Positions 24,569-33,725 of a stretch of 64,000 nt of DNA are shown here, piece after piece. Source of the DNA: Pseudomonas protegens (GTDB lineage Bacteria; Pseudomonadota; Gammaproteobacteria; Pseudomonadales; Pseudomonadaceae); NCBI RefSeq assembly GCF_003363755.1, contig NZ_CP031396.1, forward strand, positions 5,550,501-5,614,500, written 5' to 3'. A program made the position numbers and the translations under genes. A model generated the notes under the pieces. It had not been told where the DNA came from. It searched no databases and worked only from the letters and a program-made list of their open reading frames with translations. Numbering within the stretch: position 1 is the first letter of the stretch; each line of letters begins with the position of its first letter.

Positions 24569-27163
24569 ATGAACACTGAATTTCGCAAGACGCTGCCCGG
24601 CAGCCAGCTGGACTACTTCGACGCCCGTGCGGCGGTCGATGCGCTTCAGCCAGGCGCTTACGACAGCCTGCCCTATACCTCCCGCGTGCTGGCGGAGAAC
24701 CTGGTGCGTCGCTGTGATCCGGCGACCCTCAAGGCGTCCCTGGGCCAGTTGATCGAACGTCGTGACGACCTGGACTTTCCCTGGTTCCCAGCCCGCGTGG
24801 TGTGCCATGACATCCTTGGCCAGACTGCGTTGGTGGACCTGGCCGGCCTGCGCGACGCCATCGCCGACCAGGGCGGTGATCCAGCGCTGGTCAACCCGGT
24901 GGTGCCGACCCAGTTGATCGTCGACCACTCCCTGGCCGTGGAATGCGGCGGTTTCGACCCGGACGCCTTCGACAAGAACCGCGCCATCGAAGACCGGCGC
25001 AACGAAGACCGTTTCCACTTCATCAACTGGACCAAGAAAGCCTTCAAGAACGTCGACGTGATCCCGCCGGGCAACGGCATCATGCACCAGATCAACCTGG
25101 AGAAAATGTCCCCGGTGATCCAGGTGCGCGATGGCGTGGCCTTCCCGGATACCTGCGTCGGCACCGACAGCCACACCCCCCACGTGGACGCCCTGGGTGT
25201 GATCGCCATCGGCGTCGGCGGCCTGGAAGCCGAGAACGTCATGCTCGGTCGCGCTTCGTGGATGCGCTTGCCGGAAATCATCGGTGTCGAGCTCACCGGC
25301 AAGCTGCAACCGGGGATCACCGCCACCGACATGGTGCTGGCGCTGACCGAGTTCCTGCGCAAGCAGAAAGTGGTCGGGGCCTGGCTGGAGTTCTTCGGCG
25401 CAGGCGCCGCGGCCCTGACCCTGGGCGACCGCGCCACCATCTCCAACATGGCCCCGGAATACGGTGCCACTGCAGCGATGTTCTACATCGACCAGCAGAC
25501 CATCGACTACCTCAAGCTCACCGGTCGTGAAGACGAACAAGTGCGCCTGGTGGAGAGCTACGCCAAGCACACCGGCCTGTGGGCCGACAGCCTGAAGAGC
25601 GCGCGTTACGAGCGCGGCCTGCAGTTCGACCTGTCGTCGGTGGTGCGCAACATGGCCGGGCCGAGCAACCCCCACGCCCGGGTCGCCACCCGCGACCTGG
25701 CGGCCAAGGGCATTGCCGGGCAGTGGTCCGAAGTGCCGGGGCAGATGCCCGACGGCGCGGTGATCATCGCCGCCATCACCAGCTGCACCAACACCAGCAA
25801 CCCGCGCAACGTGATCGCCGCCGGCCTGCTGGCGCGCAACGCCAACAAGCTGGGGTTGACCCGCAAGCCGTGGGTCAAGTCGTCCCTGGCTCCAGGTTCG
25901 AAAACCGTGGCCATGTACCTGGAAGAAGCCGGCCTGGGCCATGAACTGGAACAGCTGGGCTTTGGCGTGGTGGCTTTTGCCTGCACCACTTGCAACGGCA
26001 TGTCCGGCGCCCTGGACCCGGTGATCCAGAAAGAGATCATCGATCGCGACCTGTACGCCACCGCCGTGCTGTCGGGCAACCGCAACTTCGACGGGCGTAT
26101 CCACCCCTATGCCAAGCAGGCGTTCCTGGCTTCGCCGCCGCTGGTGGTGGCCTACGCGATTGCCGGCACCATCCGCTTCGATATCGAGAAGGACGTGCTG
26201 GGCCTGGACGCCAACGGCCGGGAAATCCGCCTCAAGGACATCTGGCCGAGCGACGAAGAAATCGACGCCGTGGTCAAGGCCGCGGTGAAGCCGGAGCAGT
26301 TCCGCAAGGTCTACATTCCGATGTTCGCCATCCACGAAGACACCGGTCCGAAAGTCGAGCCGCTGTACGACTGGCGCCCGCAGAGCACCTACATTCGCCG
26401 TCCGCCGTATTGGGAAGGGGCCCTGGCCGGCGAGCGCAGCCTCAAGGGCATGCGCCCGCTGGCAGTGCTGCCGGACAACATCACCACCGACCACCTGTCG
26501 CCGTCCAACGCCATCATGCTCGACAGCGCGGCGGGTGAGTACCTGGCGAAAATGGGCCTGCCGGAAGAGGACTTCAACTCCTACGCGACCCACCGTGGTG
26601 ACCACCTGACCGCTCAGCGCGCGACCTTTGCCAACCCGAAACTGTTCAACGAAATGGTCGAGGAAAACGGCAAGGTCAAGCAGGGTTCCCTGGCGCGCAT
26701 CGAGCCGGAAGGCAAAGTGACGCGGATGTGGGAAGCCATCGAAACCTACATGCAGCGCAAGCAGCCGCTGATCATCATTGCCGGCGCTGACTATGGCCAG
26801 GGCTCGTCCCGCGACTGGGCGGCCAAGGGCGTGCGCCTGGCGGGTGTGGAGGCGATCGTCGCCGAAGGCTTCGAGCGCATCCACCGCACCAACCTGGTGG
26901 GCATGGGGGTGCTGCCCCTGGAGTTCCTGGCGGGCACCGACCGCAAGACCCTGGGCATCGACGGCACCGAAACCTACGACGTGATCGGCGAACGCACGCC
27001 ACGGGCGCAGTTGACCCTGGTGATCAACCGCCGCAACGGCGAGCGGTTGGAGGTGCCGGTCACCTGCCGCCTCGACACCGCCGAAGAGGTGTCGATCTAC
27101 GAGGCGGGTGGGGTGCTGCAACGCTTCGCCCAGGACTTCCTGGAATCGGCCGTAGCCAGCTAA
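24569..27163 (+). CDS. acnD: Fe/S-dependent 2-methylcitrate dehydratase (AcnD)
   Basis: An 864-residue aconitase-family enzyme that dehydrates 2-methylcitrate to a 2-methylaconitate isomer. The [4Fe-4S] ligand motifs are AAITSCTNTSNPRN (near residue 410) and ACTTCNGMSGAL (near 475); the C-terminal swivel domain carries GADYGQGSSRDWAAKG. Because it forms a trans isomer, it works with PrpF, encoded directly downstream. The ATG at 24569 gives MNTEFRKTLPGS. The presence of both acnD/prpF and prpD gives this cluster two dehydratase routes. Confidence 0.96.
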   Translation: MNTEFRKTLPGSQLDYFDARAAVDALQPGAYDSLPYTSRVLAENLVRRCDPATLKASLGQLIERRDDLDFPWFPARVVCHDILGQTALVDLAGLRDAIADQGGDPALVNPVVPTQLIVDHSLAVECGGFDPDAFDKNRAIEDRRNEDRFHFINWTKKAFKNVDVIPPGNGIMHQINLEKMSPVIQVRDGVAFPDTCVGTDSHTPHVDALGVIAIGVGGLEAENVMLGRASWMRLPEIIGVELTGKLQPGITATDMVLALTEFLRKQKVVGAWLEFFGAGAAALTLGDRATISNMAPEYGATAAMFYIDQQTIDYLKLTGREDEQVRLVESYAKHTGLWADSLKSARYERGLQFDLSSVVRNMAGPSNPHARVATRDLAAKGIAGQWSEVPGQMPDGAVIIAAITSCTNTSNPRNVIAAGLLARNANKLGLTRKPWVKSSLAPGSKTVAMYLEEAGLGHELEQLGFGVVAFACTTCNGMSGALDPVIQKEIIDRDLYATAVLSGNRNFDGRIHPYAKQAFLASPPLVVAYAIAGTIRFDIEKDVLGLDANGREIRLKDIWPSDEEIDAVVKAAVKPEQFRKVYIPMFAIHEDTGPKVEPLYDWRPQSTYIRRPPYWEGALAGERSLKGMRPLAVLPDNITTDHLSPSNAIMLDSAAGEYLAKMGLPEEDFNSYATHRGDHLTAQRATFANPKLFNEMVEENGKVKQGSLARIEPEGKVTRMWEAIETYMQRKQPLIIIAGADYGQGSSRDWAAKGVRLAGVEAIVAEGFERIHRTNLVGMGVLPLEFLAGTDRKTLGIDGTETYDVIGERTPRAQLTLVINRRNGERLEVPVTCRLDTAEEVSIYEAGGVLQRFAQDFLESAVAS

Positions 27164-27169
27164 GCAACG

Positions 27170-27202
27170 TACCGGGGGCGGGTCGCAAGGCACCGCCCCC
27201 GG
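27170..27202. repeat. intercistronic hairpin acnD-prpF
   Basis: An 11-bp perfect stem (ACCGGGGGCGG / CCGCCCCCGGT) with an 11-base loop lies between the acnD stop and prpF start. It has no T-run. mRNA processing or stabilisation, or partial termination, is likely. Confidence 0.5.
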
Positions 27203-27224
27203 TCATTATCGGGACCTGAAATTC

Positions 27225-28415
27225 ATGGCATTTGTAGCGCAGATCAAGATTCCCGCCACCTACATGCGTGGCGGCACCAGCAAGGGTGTGTTCTTCAACC
27301 TGCAGGACCTGCCCGAGGCCGCGCAGTTGCCGGGCGCGGCCCGCGATGCCCTGCTGCTGCGGGTGATCGGCAGCCCCGATCCCTATGACAAGCAGATCGA
27401 CGGCATGGGCGGTGCCACCTCCAGCACCAGCAAGACGGTGATCCTGTCCAAGAGCATCAAGGCCGATCACGACGTCGACTACCTGTTCGGCCAGGTGGCC
27501 ATCGACAAGGCCTTCGTCGACTGGAGCGGCAACTGCGGCAACCTCTCGGCGGCGGTGGGCTCCTTCGCCATCAGCAGCGGCCTGGTGGACCCGGCGCGCA
27601 TTCCGCAGAACGGCGTGGCGGTGGTGCGCATCTGGCAGGCCAATATCGGCAAGAGCATCATCGCCCACGTGCCGATCACCAACGGCGAGGTTCAGGAAAC
27701 CGGTGATTTCGAGCTCGACGGCGTGACCTTCCCGGCGGCCGAAGTGCAGTTGGAATTCCTCGATCCGGCGGCCGAGGAAGAGGGCGCCGGTGGTTCGATG
27801 TTCCCCACCGGCAACCTGGTGGACGACTTGGAAGTCCCCGGTGTCGGCACCTTCAAGGCGACTTTGATCAATGCCGGGATTCCGACGATCTTCGTCAACG
27901 CGGCGGACATCGGTTATCGCGGCACCGAGCTGCAGGGCGACATCAATGGCGACCCCAAGGCCCTGGCGATGTTCGAGACCATCCGCGCCCACGGCGCCCT
28001 GCGCATGGGCCTGATTCAGCACCTGGACCAAGCCGCCCAGCGCCAGCACACGCCGAAAGTGGCCTTTGTGGCGCCGCCGGCGGATTACCAGGCTTCCAGC
28101 GGCAAGGCGATCAAGGCCGGTGACGTCGAGCTGCTGGTGCGGGCCATGTCCATGGGCAAGCTGCATCACGCGATGATGGGCACCGCCGCGGTGGCCATCG
28201 GCACCGCGGCGGCGATTCCCGGGACCCTGGTCAATCTGGCGGCCGGTGGCGGTGCGCGCAGCGCGGTGCGTTTTGGTCACCCTTCGGGCACCTTGCGCGT
28301 CGGCGCCGAAGCCACTCAAAGCGGCGGTGACTGGACGGTGGTCAAGGCCATCATGAGCCGCAGCGCCCGAGTACTGATGGAAGGCTGGGTGCGAGTGCCT
28401 GGCGACAGTTTCTAA
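27225..28415 (+). CDS. prpF: 2-methylaconitate cis-trans isomerase
   Basis: A 396-residue PrpF-family (diaminopimelate-epimerase fold) isomerase that converts the AcnD product into the form that can be rehydrated. Typical motifs are IPATYMRGGTSKGVFF (residues 6-21), SGNCGNLSAAVG (near 103-114) and the C-terminal FGHPSGTLRVGAE. Its position directly after acnD matches the usual acnD-prpF pairing. Confidence 0.96.
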   Translation: MAFVAQIKIPATYMRGGTSKGVFFNLQDLPEAAQLPGAARDALLLRVIGSPDPYDKQIDGMGGATSSTSKTVILSKSIKADHDVDYLFGQVAIDKAFVDWSGNCGNLSAAVGSFAISSGLVDPARIPQNGVAVVRIWQANIGKSIIAHVPITNGEVQETGDFELDGVTFPAAEVQLEFLDPAAEEEGAGGSMFPTGNLVDDLEVPGVGTFKATLINAGIPTIFVNAADIGYRGTELQGDINGDPKALAMFETIRAHGALRMGLIQHLDQAAQRQHTPKVAFVAPPADYQASSGKAIKAGDVELLVRAMSMGKLHHAMMGTAAVAIGTAAAIPGTLVNLAAGGGARSAVRFGHPSGTLRVGAEATQSGGDWTVVKAIMSRSARVLMEGWVRVPGDSF

Positions 28416-28420
28416 GCAGA

Positions 28421-28436
28421 GCCACGCTGGCGTGGC
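28421..28436. repeat. short hairpin after prpF
   Basis: GCCACG-CTGG-CGTGGC, a 6-bp stem and 4-base loop just beyond the prpF stop in the gap before prpD. No T-run follows, so transcription into prpD is expected. Confidence 0.35.
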
Positions 28437-28578
28437 GGTGGGCTTGCTCCCTCGCCACCACCGCCAGTCGTGACGTTGTTATTGAATCGCTGAGCAGGCG
28501 CAGACCTGCGATGCCGTTATTGACCTGTACCTGAGGAATCACCGCTACCCACAACCTTGCAACAGGAGTGAAGCACTC

Positions 28579-30063
28579 ATGAGCGCCAACGTTGACCTGA
28601 ACAACCGTCCCGATTACGACCCGGTTTTGCAGGACATTGCCGACTATGTCCTGAACTACGTCATCGACTCCCGGGAAGCCCTCGATACCGCCCGCAATTG
28701 CCTGATGGATACCTTGGGCTGCGGCTTGCTGGCCCTGCGTTTCCCTGAATGCACCAAGCACCTGGGACCGATCGTCGAAGGCACGGTGGTGCCCTTCGGT
28801 GCCCGGGTTCCCGGCACCAGCTATCGCCTGGACCCGGTGAAGGCGGCCTGGGACATCGGCTGCATCGTGCGTTGGCTGGATTACAACGACACCTGGCTGG
28901 CGGCCGAATGGGGGCATCCCTCGGACAACCTAGGCGGCATTCTCGCGGTGGCCGACCATCTCTCGCAAAAGCGTGTGGCCAATGGTGAAGCGCCGTTGAC
29001 CATGGGCGATGTGTTGCGAGCGATGGTCATGGCCCATGAGATCCAGGGGGTGATGGCCCTGGAAAACTCCTTCAACCGGGTCGGTCTCGATCATGTGCTG
29101 TTGGTAAAGGTCGCCTCCACAGCGGTCTGCGCCAAGCTGATGGGTGCCAACCGCGAGCAGTTGCTGGCGGCGCTGTCCCATGCCTTTGTCGACGGCCAGG
29201 CGCTGCGGACCTATCGTCATGCCCCCAATGCCGGTTCGCGCAAATCCTGGGCGGCGGGCGATGCTTCAAGCCGTGGGGTGCGTCTGGCGGACATCGCCCT
29301 GCGTGGCGAGATGGGGATTCCCGGTGTCCTGACGGCGCCGCAATGGGGCTTCTATGACGTGCTGTTCAGTCATACCAACAAGGACCTGGCGTTGAAGCCC
29401 GAGGCGCAGCGCTGTTTCAGCCTGCCGCAGAAGTACGCCAGTTACGTGATGGAAAACGTACTGTTCAAGATCAGCTTCCCAGCGGAGTTCCACGCGCAGA
29501 CTGCCTGTGAAGCGGCGGTGACTCTGCATCCCCTGGTGCGCAATCGCTTGCCCGAGATCGACCGGATCGTCATCACCACCCATGAATCGGCGATCCGCAT
29601 CATTTCCAAGGTCGGCCCCTTGGCCAATGCCGCCGATCGTGATCATTGCCTGCAATACATGACCGCCGTGCCCCTGGCGTTCGGCACCTTGGTGGCCGAG
29701 CACTACGAAGATGATTTCCACGCTGCGCATCCGATCATTGATCAGTTGCGGGGCAAGATGGAGATCGTCGAAGACCCGCGTTACACCCGGGAATACCTGG
29801 AGGCCGACAAGCGCTCCATCGCCAATGCCGTGCAGGTGTTCTTCAAGGACGGCTCCAGTACCGAGCAGGTGGCGGTGGAATATCCCATCGGTCACCGTCG
29901 TCGCCGCGCCGAAGGCATTCCATTGCTGGAGGACAAGTTCAAGGCCAATCTGGCCACGCGCTTCACCGCCCAGCGTTCGACGCAGATTTTCCAACTGTGC
30001 AAGGACCCGGCACGCCTGGAGGCAACACCGGTGCATAGGTTCGTCGATCTGCTGGTGATCTGA
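28579..30063 (+). CDS. prpD: 2-methylcitrate dehydratase PrpD
   Basis: A 494-residue MmgE/PrpD-family dehydratase of the 2-methylcitrate cycle (cofactor-independent). Family features include DTLGCGLLALRFPEC near residue 50, DYNDTWLAAEWGHPSDNLGG near residues 105-124 (first 20), SFNRVGLDHVLLVK, and the later KISFPAEFHAQTA. GGAGTGAAG precedes the ATG. It is the last gene of the prp cluster and is followed by a REP element. Confidence 0.96.
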   Translation: MSANVDLNNRPDYDPVLQDIADYVLNYVIDSREALDTARNCLMDTLGCGLLALRFPECTKHLGPIVEGTVVPFGARVPGTSYRLDPVKAAWDIGCIVRWLDYNDTWLAAEWGHPSDNLGGILAVADHLSQKRVANGEAPLTMGDVLRAMVMAHEIQGVMALENSFNRVGLDHVLLVKVASTAVCAKLMGANREQLLAALSHAFVDGQALRTYRHAPNAGSRKSWAAGDASSRGVRLADIALRGEMGIPGVLTAPQWGFYDVLFSHTNKDLALKPEAQRCFSLPQKYASYVMENVLFKISFPAEFHAQTACEAAVTLHPLVRNRLPEIDRIVITTHESAIRIISKVGPLANAADRDHCLQYMTAVPLAFGTLVAEHYEDDFHAAHPIIDQLRGKMEIVEDPRYTREYLEADKRSIANAVQVFFKDGSSTEQVAVEYPIGHRRRRAEGIPLLEDKFKANLATRFTAQRSTQIFQLCKDPARLEATPVHRFVDLLVI

Positions 30064-30079
30064 GGCAACCTTCTCCCTT

Positions 30080-30181
30080 TGTAGGGACGAGCTTGCTCGC
30101 GATGAATGTCAGTGATGACACCGGTTCGCCGGGCGGACCCGGCGTTCCGATGGGGTTGGTGAGCAAACTCGCCGCTACTGA
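30080..30181. repeat. REP element, partly decayed
   Basis: TGTAGGGACGAGCTTGCTCG opposes a degenerate GGTGAGCAAACTCGCCGCTA about 55 bases on. It fills the gap between the convergent prpD and DMT-transporter genes. Confidence 0.6.
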
Positions 30182-30187
30182 GTTCCT

Positions 30188-31141
30188 TTAGTCTTGGGCA
30201 GGTGTTCTGGACAGCCATTTATCCAATGGCAATTTGGTGATGGCAAAGCCGCCGAGCAGGGTGGCGGAGTACAGCAGCAAGTCCCGGGACAGGCTCTGTC
30301 CTTCGTACCAGGCGCCGATGATCACCGCGAACACCGGGAAAATGATGAACACGAAGGACAGGATCACCGGGTTCAGTCGCTTGAGCAGGAAGAAGTAGAC
30401 AATGAACCCGCCCACCGAAGCGGCCAGCCCCAGATACAGCAAGGCGCCCCAGGAACGCGGGCTGATGGCGGCAAAGTCCGGTTGCTCAATCCCCAGCCCC
30501 GTCAGGCACAGCAGTAAACCGGCGATGCCGATTGGCAAGGTGTTGTAGGTGATGACACTGATGGCGCTGCCGTGTTTCTTGGTGACCACGTAGCACAGTG
30601 CATGCAGCAGCGCCGCGCCGAGAATCGCCAGTACCCCCGACAGTTCGTTGTGATCGCTGAGCAGGCCCTGGCCGTGGATGATCTGGAACAGGCTGGCGAA
30701 GCCGACAGCGATGCCCAGCAGTTGTGCCAGATGAATCTTCTCGCGCAACAGCAAGGCGGAAAAAATCAGGATGAACACCGGCATGCAGCTGAACAGCAGC
30801 GCGGTCAGGCCCGAGGAGACGTGGACCTCGCCGTAGTTGAGCAAGGTGTAGGGCAGGCTGAAGTAGCACAGGGTGACGAACAGCAAGAAACCGCGGCTGC
30901 CTTTGGGAAACATCAGTGGTTCGCGGCGCAGCCAGGCAAAGCAGGCGAACAGCGGGAAGGCGATCAGAAAGCGCAGCCCGGCGGCGGTCAGCGGCGGCAC
31001 GCTCTCCACGGCAATCTTGATGCCCAGCCAGGTGGTGCCCCAGCTCAGGCAGACAATCAGGAACAGGGTGCAGGTCACCAGCGTGGCGAGCCACTGGCGC
31101 GATGACACAGGCGTGTTAGGTGCTGCCGTGAGGGTGTTCAC
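30188..31141 (-). CDS. DMT-superfamily (EamA) transporter
   Basis: A 317-residue drug/metabolite-type exporter with ten hydrophobic helices in two EamA repeats (roughly residues 18-150 and 165-300). The motif CLSWGTTWLGIKIA in helix 1 is typical of EamA. Amino-acid or metabolite export is the usual role. It is divergent from a MocR-type regulator with about 90 bases between the starts, so that regulator is its probable controller. Confidence 0.88.
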   Translation of the reverse strand: MNTLTAAPNTPVSSRQWLATLVTCTLFLIVCLSWGTTWLGIKIAVESVPPLTAAGLRFLIAFPLFACFAWLRREPLMFPKGSRGFLLFVTLCYFSLPYTLLNYGEVHVSSGLTALLFSCMPVFILIFSALLLREKIHLAQLLGIAVGFASLFQIIHGQGLLSDHNELSGVLAILGAALLHALCYVVTKKHGSAISVITYNTLPIGIAGLLLCLTGLGIEQPDFAAISPRSWGALLYLGLAASVGGFIVYFFLLKRLNPVILSFVFIIFPVFAVIIGAWYEGQSLSRDLLLYSATLLGGFAITKLPLDKWLSRTPAQD

Positions 31142-31231
31142 ACTGACATTCCTTTCGTGATTGGCAATTGACCCCTATATTTGGCGAGTCATTTCCGGTG
31201 ATTGAACCTGTAAAGCACGTTATTGGGGTAA

Positions 31232-32659
31232 ATGATGGCTGTCAAAGTAAGTATTGACATGGTGTCAATGTTGCGTTCCGCGTTGCAGGAAGGCTCGGGG
31301 CCCAAGTACAAGCGGCTGGCAGAGGCCCTGGACCAGGGCATCGAGCAAGGCCTGCTGGCGCCCGGTAGCAAACTCTCTCCCCACCGGCTGCTGGCCGATC
31401 AACTGGGCGTGACCATCGGCACCATCAGCCGTGCCTATGCCGAACTGGAGCGCCTGGGGCAGGTGGTGGCGCGGGTCGGTGATGGTACGTACGTGCGTCA
31501 GGACGGTCTGCAGCGTCAGCGCGACACCGGCTTTCGTCATGTGGGTGCGGAGTCGCCCGAGCTGTTCGACATGAGCCGCAACACCCATATCCCCGGGCCG
31601 GAGAGCCGTTTCATCGCCCAGAGTCTGCGGGCTTTGGCTGACGATCCTCAGGGGTTGCTGGAGGTGGCTCGCTACAGTCCGGAAGCCGGGCTGGCGCGCT
31701 ATCGCGAGGCCGGCGCCCGCTGGCTGAGCCAAGAGGGATTGCAGGTTGATCCCCAGCAGGTCATTTGCGTCAACGGGGCTCAGCACGGCTTGCATGTCGC
31801 CTTGCTGGCGCTGCTCAAGGCCGGGGATACCCTGGCTACCGAACACCTGACCTATCCGGGTCTGATCAGCACTGCACGGATGCTGGGGATCAAGCTGCTG
31901 GGGCTGTCCATGGATGAGCAGGGGCTGTTGCCCGAGGCGCTGGAGGAGGCGTGCCGGCATCACCGGCTGGCGGCCCTGTATTGCACGCCGACCTTGCAGA
32001 ATCCCAGCACGGCGGTGCAGTCCCCGACGCGGCGGGAGGCCATTGCCGAGGTCTGTCGGCGACACAATCTGTTGATTCTTGAAGACGAAACCCATGCCGT
32101 GCTGATGGATCGGCGCCCGGCGCCGTTGGCGCATTTTGCCCCGGAGCGCACGGTCTTGATCAGCAGCCTGAGCAAGGCTGTGGCGGCTGGGTTGCGGGTC
32201 GGTTTCCTGTGCGGGCCGCCGCCACTGGTGGGACGATTGGCCGCAGCGCTGCGGGCAACCTGCTGGATGGCCACGCCGTTGGTCCTGGAGCTGGCTGCCG
32301 GGTGGATCGACGACGGTATTGCCGAACGCCTGCGTCAGCAGCAAATGGCCGAGATCACTCGCCGCAAGGGGCTGGTGGCGGGTTTGCTGCAAGGGTTGGA
32401 GTGGCGCAGTCCGCAGGCATGCCCGCATTTCTGGATTCAGGTTCCCGAGCCCTGGCGGGCCTCGGAGATCGAAGCGCATCTGAAGCAGCAGCACTATCTG
32501 GTGGCCACGGCCGAGGCCTTTGCCGTAGGCCAGGCAGGGGTGCCGCAGTTCATTCGTGCCAGTGTCTGCAATACCACGGCCGATGATCGGAAACTGACTG
32601 AGGGCTTTGCTGCGCTGGCTGCGGCGTTAAGCCAGGAGCCTGGATTGCCGGGGTGGTGA
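31232..32659 (+). CDS. MocR-type transcriptional regulator (GntR-HTH/aminotransferase)
   Basis: A 475-residue fusion. An N-terminal GntR winged helix (KLSPHRLLADQLGVTIGTIS near residues 49-68) is joined to a class I aminotransferase-fold domain. The PLP lysine lies in LISSLSKAVAAGLRVGF and the Asp/Tyr cofactor pocket in LILEDETHAV. These proteins usually use PLP as an effector or sense an amino-acid-like ligand. Start is ATG 31232 or the adjacent ATG 31235. Divergence from the EamA transporter suggests it controls metabolite export. Confidence 0.9.
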   Translation: MMAVKVSIDMVSMLRSALQEGSGPKYKRLAEALDQGIEQGLLAPGSKLSPHRLLADQLGVTIGTISRAYAELERLGQVVARVGDGTYVRQDGLQRQRDTGFRHVGAESPELFDMSRNTHIPGPESRFIAQSLRALADDPQGLLEVARYSPEAGLARYREAGARWLSQEGLQVDPQQVICVNGAQHGLHVALLALLKAGDTLATEHLTYPGLISTARMLGIKLLGLSMDEQGLLPEALEEACRHHRLAALYCTPTLQNPSTAVQSPTRREAIAEVCRRHNLLILEDETHAVLMDRRPAPLAHFAPERTVLISSLSKAVAAGLRVGFLCGPPPLVGRLAAALRATCWMATPLVLELAAGWIDDGIAERLRQQQMAEITRRKGLVAGLLQGLEWRSPQACPHFWIQVPEPWRASEIEAHLKQQHYLVATAEAFAVGQAGVPQFIRASVCNTTADDRKLTEGFAALAAALSQEPGLPGW

Positions 32660-32677
32660 GACGCTGAAGGCGGTGTG

Positions 32678-32707
32678 GATGTGGCAAGGGTGCGTCCTTG
32701 CCACATC
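32678..32707. terminator. bidirectional hairpin between convergent genes
   Basis: A 12-bp perfect stem, GATGTGGCAAGG with CCTTGCCACATC, around GTGCGT. It sits between the MocR stop and the ppsR stop. No long T-run is present on either strand. Confidence 0.5.
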
Positions 32708-32732
32708 GGATCGGCTGAAGTGGCGTCGATGC

Positions 32733-33551
32733 TTACTTGAAGCGCCGTTCCACGCCTTTTTCCACGAGGATCTTGGCCGAGATCTCCTCCACCGAGAAAT
32801 GCGTGGAGTTGATGTGGGGAATGTTTTCGCGGCGGAACAGATTTTCCACTTCACGCACTTCGAACTCGCACTGGGCGTAGCTGGAATAGCGACTGTTGGG
32901 CTTACGCTCGTTGCGGATCGCGGTGAGCCGGTCCGGGTCGATGGTCAGGCCGAACAGCTTGTGCTTGTGGGCGCGCAAGGCGTTGGGCAGTTGCAGGCGC
33001 TCCATGTCTTCTTCGGTCAGCGGGTAGTTGGCCGCACGGATGCCGAATTGCATGGCCATGTACAGGCAGGTCGGGGTCTTGCCGCAGCGCGACACGCCCA
33101 CCAGGATCAGGTCGGCCTTGTCGTAATAGTGAGTGCGGGCACCGTCGTCGTTGTCCAGGGCGAAGTTCACCGCCTCGATCCGTTCCATGTAGTTGGAGTT
33201 GTGGCCAATGGAATGGGACTTGCCGACGGAGTAGGAGGAGTGCTCGCTGAGTTCCTGTTCCAGGGGAGCGAGGAAGGTCGAGAAGATGTCGATCATGAAA
33301 CCATTGGAGGTGGCGAGGATCTCACGAATGTCCTGATTGACGATGGTGTCGAAGATAATCGGCCGATAGCCGTCTTTTTCGGCGGCTATATTGATTTGTT
33401 GTACCATGGCCCGCGCTTTTTCCATGCTGTCGATATACGGCCGCGTGAATTTGCTGAAGGTAACGTTTTCGAACTGCGCCAACAGGCTCTGGCCGAGGGT
33501 TTCCGCTGTGATGCCGGTACCGTCGGAGATAAAGAAAGCAGATCGTTTCAT
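32733..33551 (-). CDS. ppsR: PEP synthase regulatory protein (kinase/pyrophosphorylase)
   Basis: A 272-residue DUF299/YdiA-family bifunctional regulator that inactivates PEP synthase by ADP-dependent phosphorylation and reactivates it by Pi-dependent phosphorolysis. The N-terminus (MKRSAFFISDGTGITAETLG) and the P-loop GVSRCGKTPT near residue 152 are diagnostic. It is divergent from ppsA, its target, with 174 bases between the start codons, an arrangement conserved in gammaproteobacteria. Confidence 0.95.
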   Translation of the reverse strand: MKRSAFFISDGTGITAETLGQSLLAQFENVTFSKFTRPYIDSMEKARAMVQQINIAAEKDGYRPIIFDTIVNQDIREILATSNGFMIDIFSTFLAPLEQELSEHSSYSVGKSHSIGHNSNYMERIEAVNFALDNDDGARTHYYDKADLILVGVSRCGKTPTCLYMAMQFGIRAANYPLTEEDMERLQLPNALRAHKHKLFGLTIDPDRLTAIRNERKPNSRYSSYAQCEFEVREVENLFRRENIPHINSTHFSVEEISAKILVEKGVERRFK

Positions 33552-33725
33552 TTGCGGCTTGGGCCTTAAGCTAGTGACGATTCTTGGATATGATAGGCGC
33601 GATTTGTCGGCCGGGAATGGCCCGCATTCTCACTTATTTTCCAGGTCCAGGCCATATAGCGGGCAAACGCTCCAAAGAGCAGCCGGCTTCTGAGCTTTTC
33701 CAACACAGTTAGTGGAGAGATCACC

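Noticed and set aside
24545..27193. 882-codon open frame on the minus strand opposite acnD
   Set aside because: The plus strand encodes a full aconitase-family protein with cluster motifs. The minus frame is a GC-rich shadow with no ribosome site.
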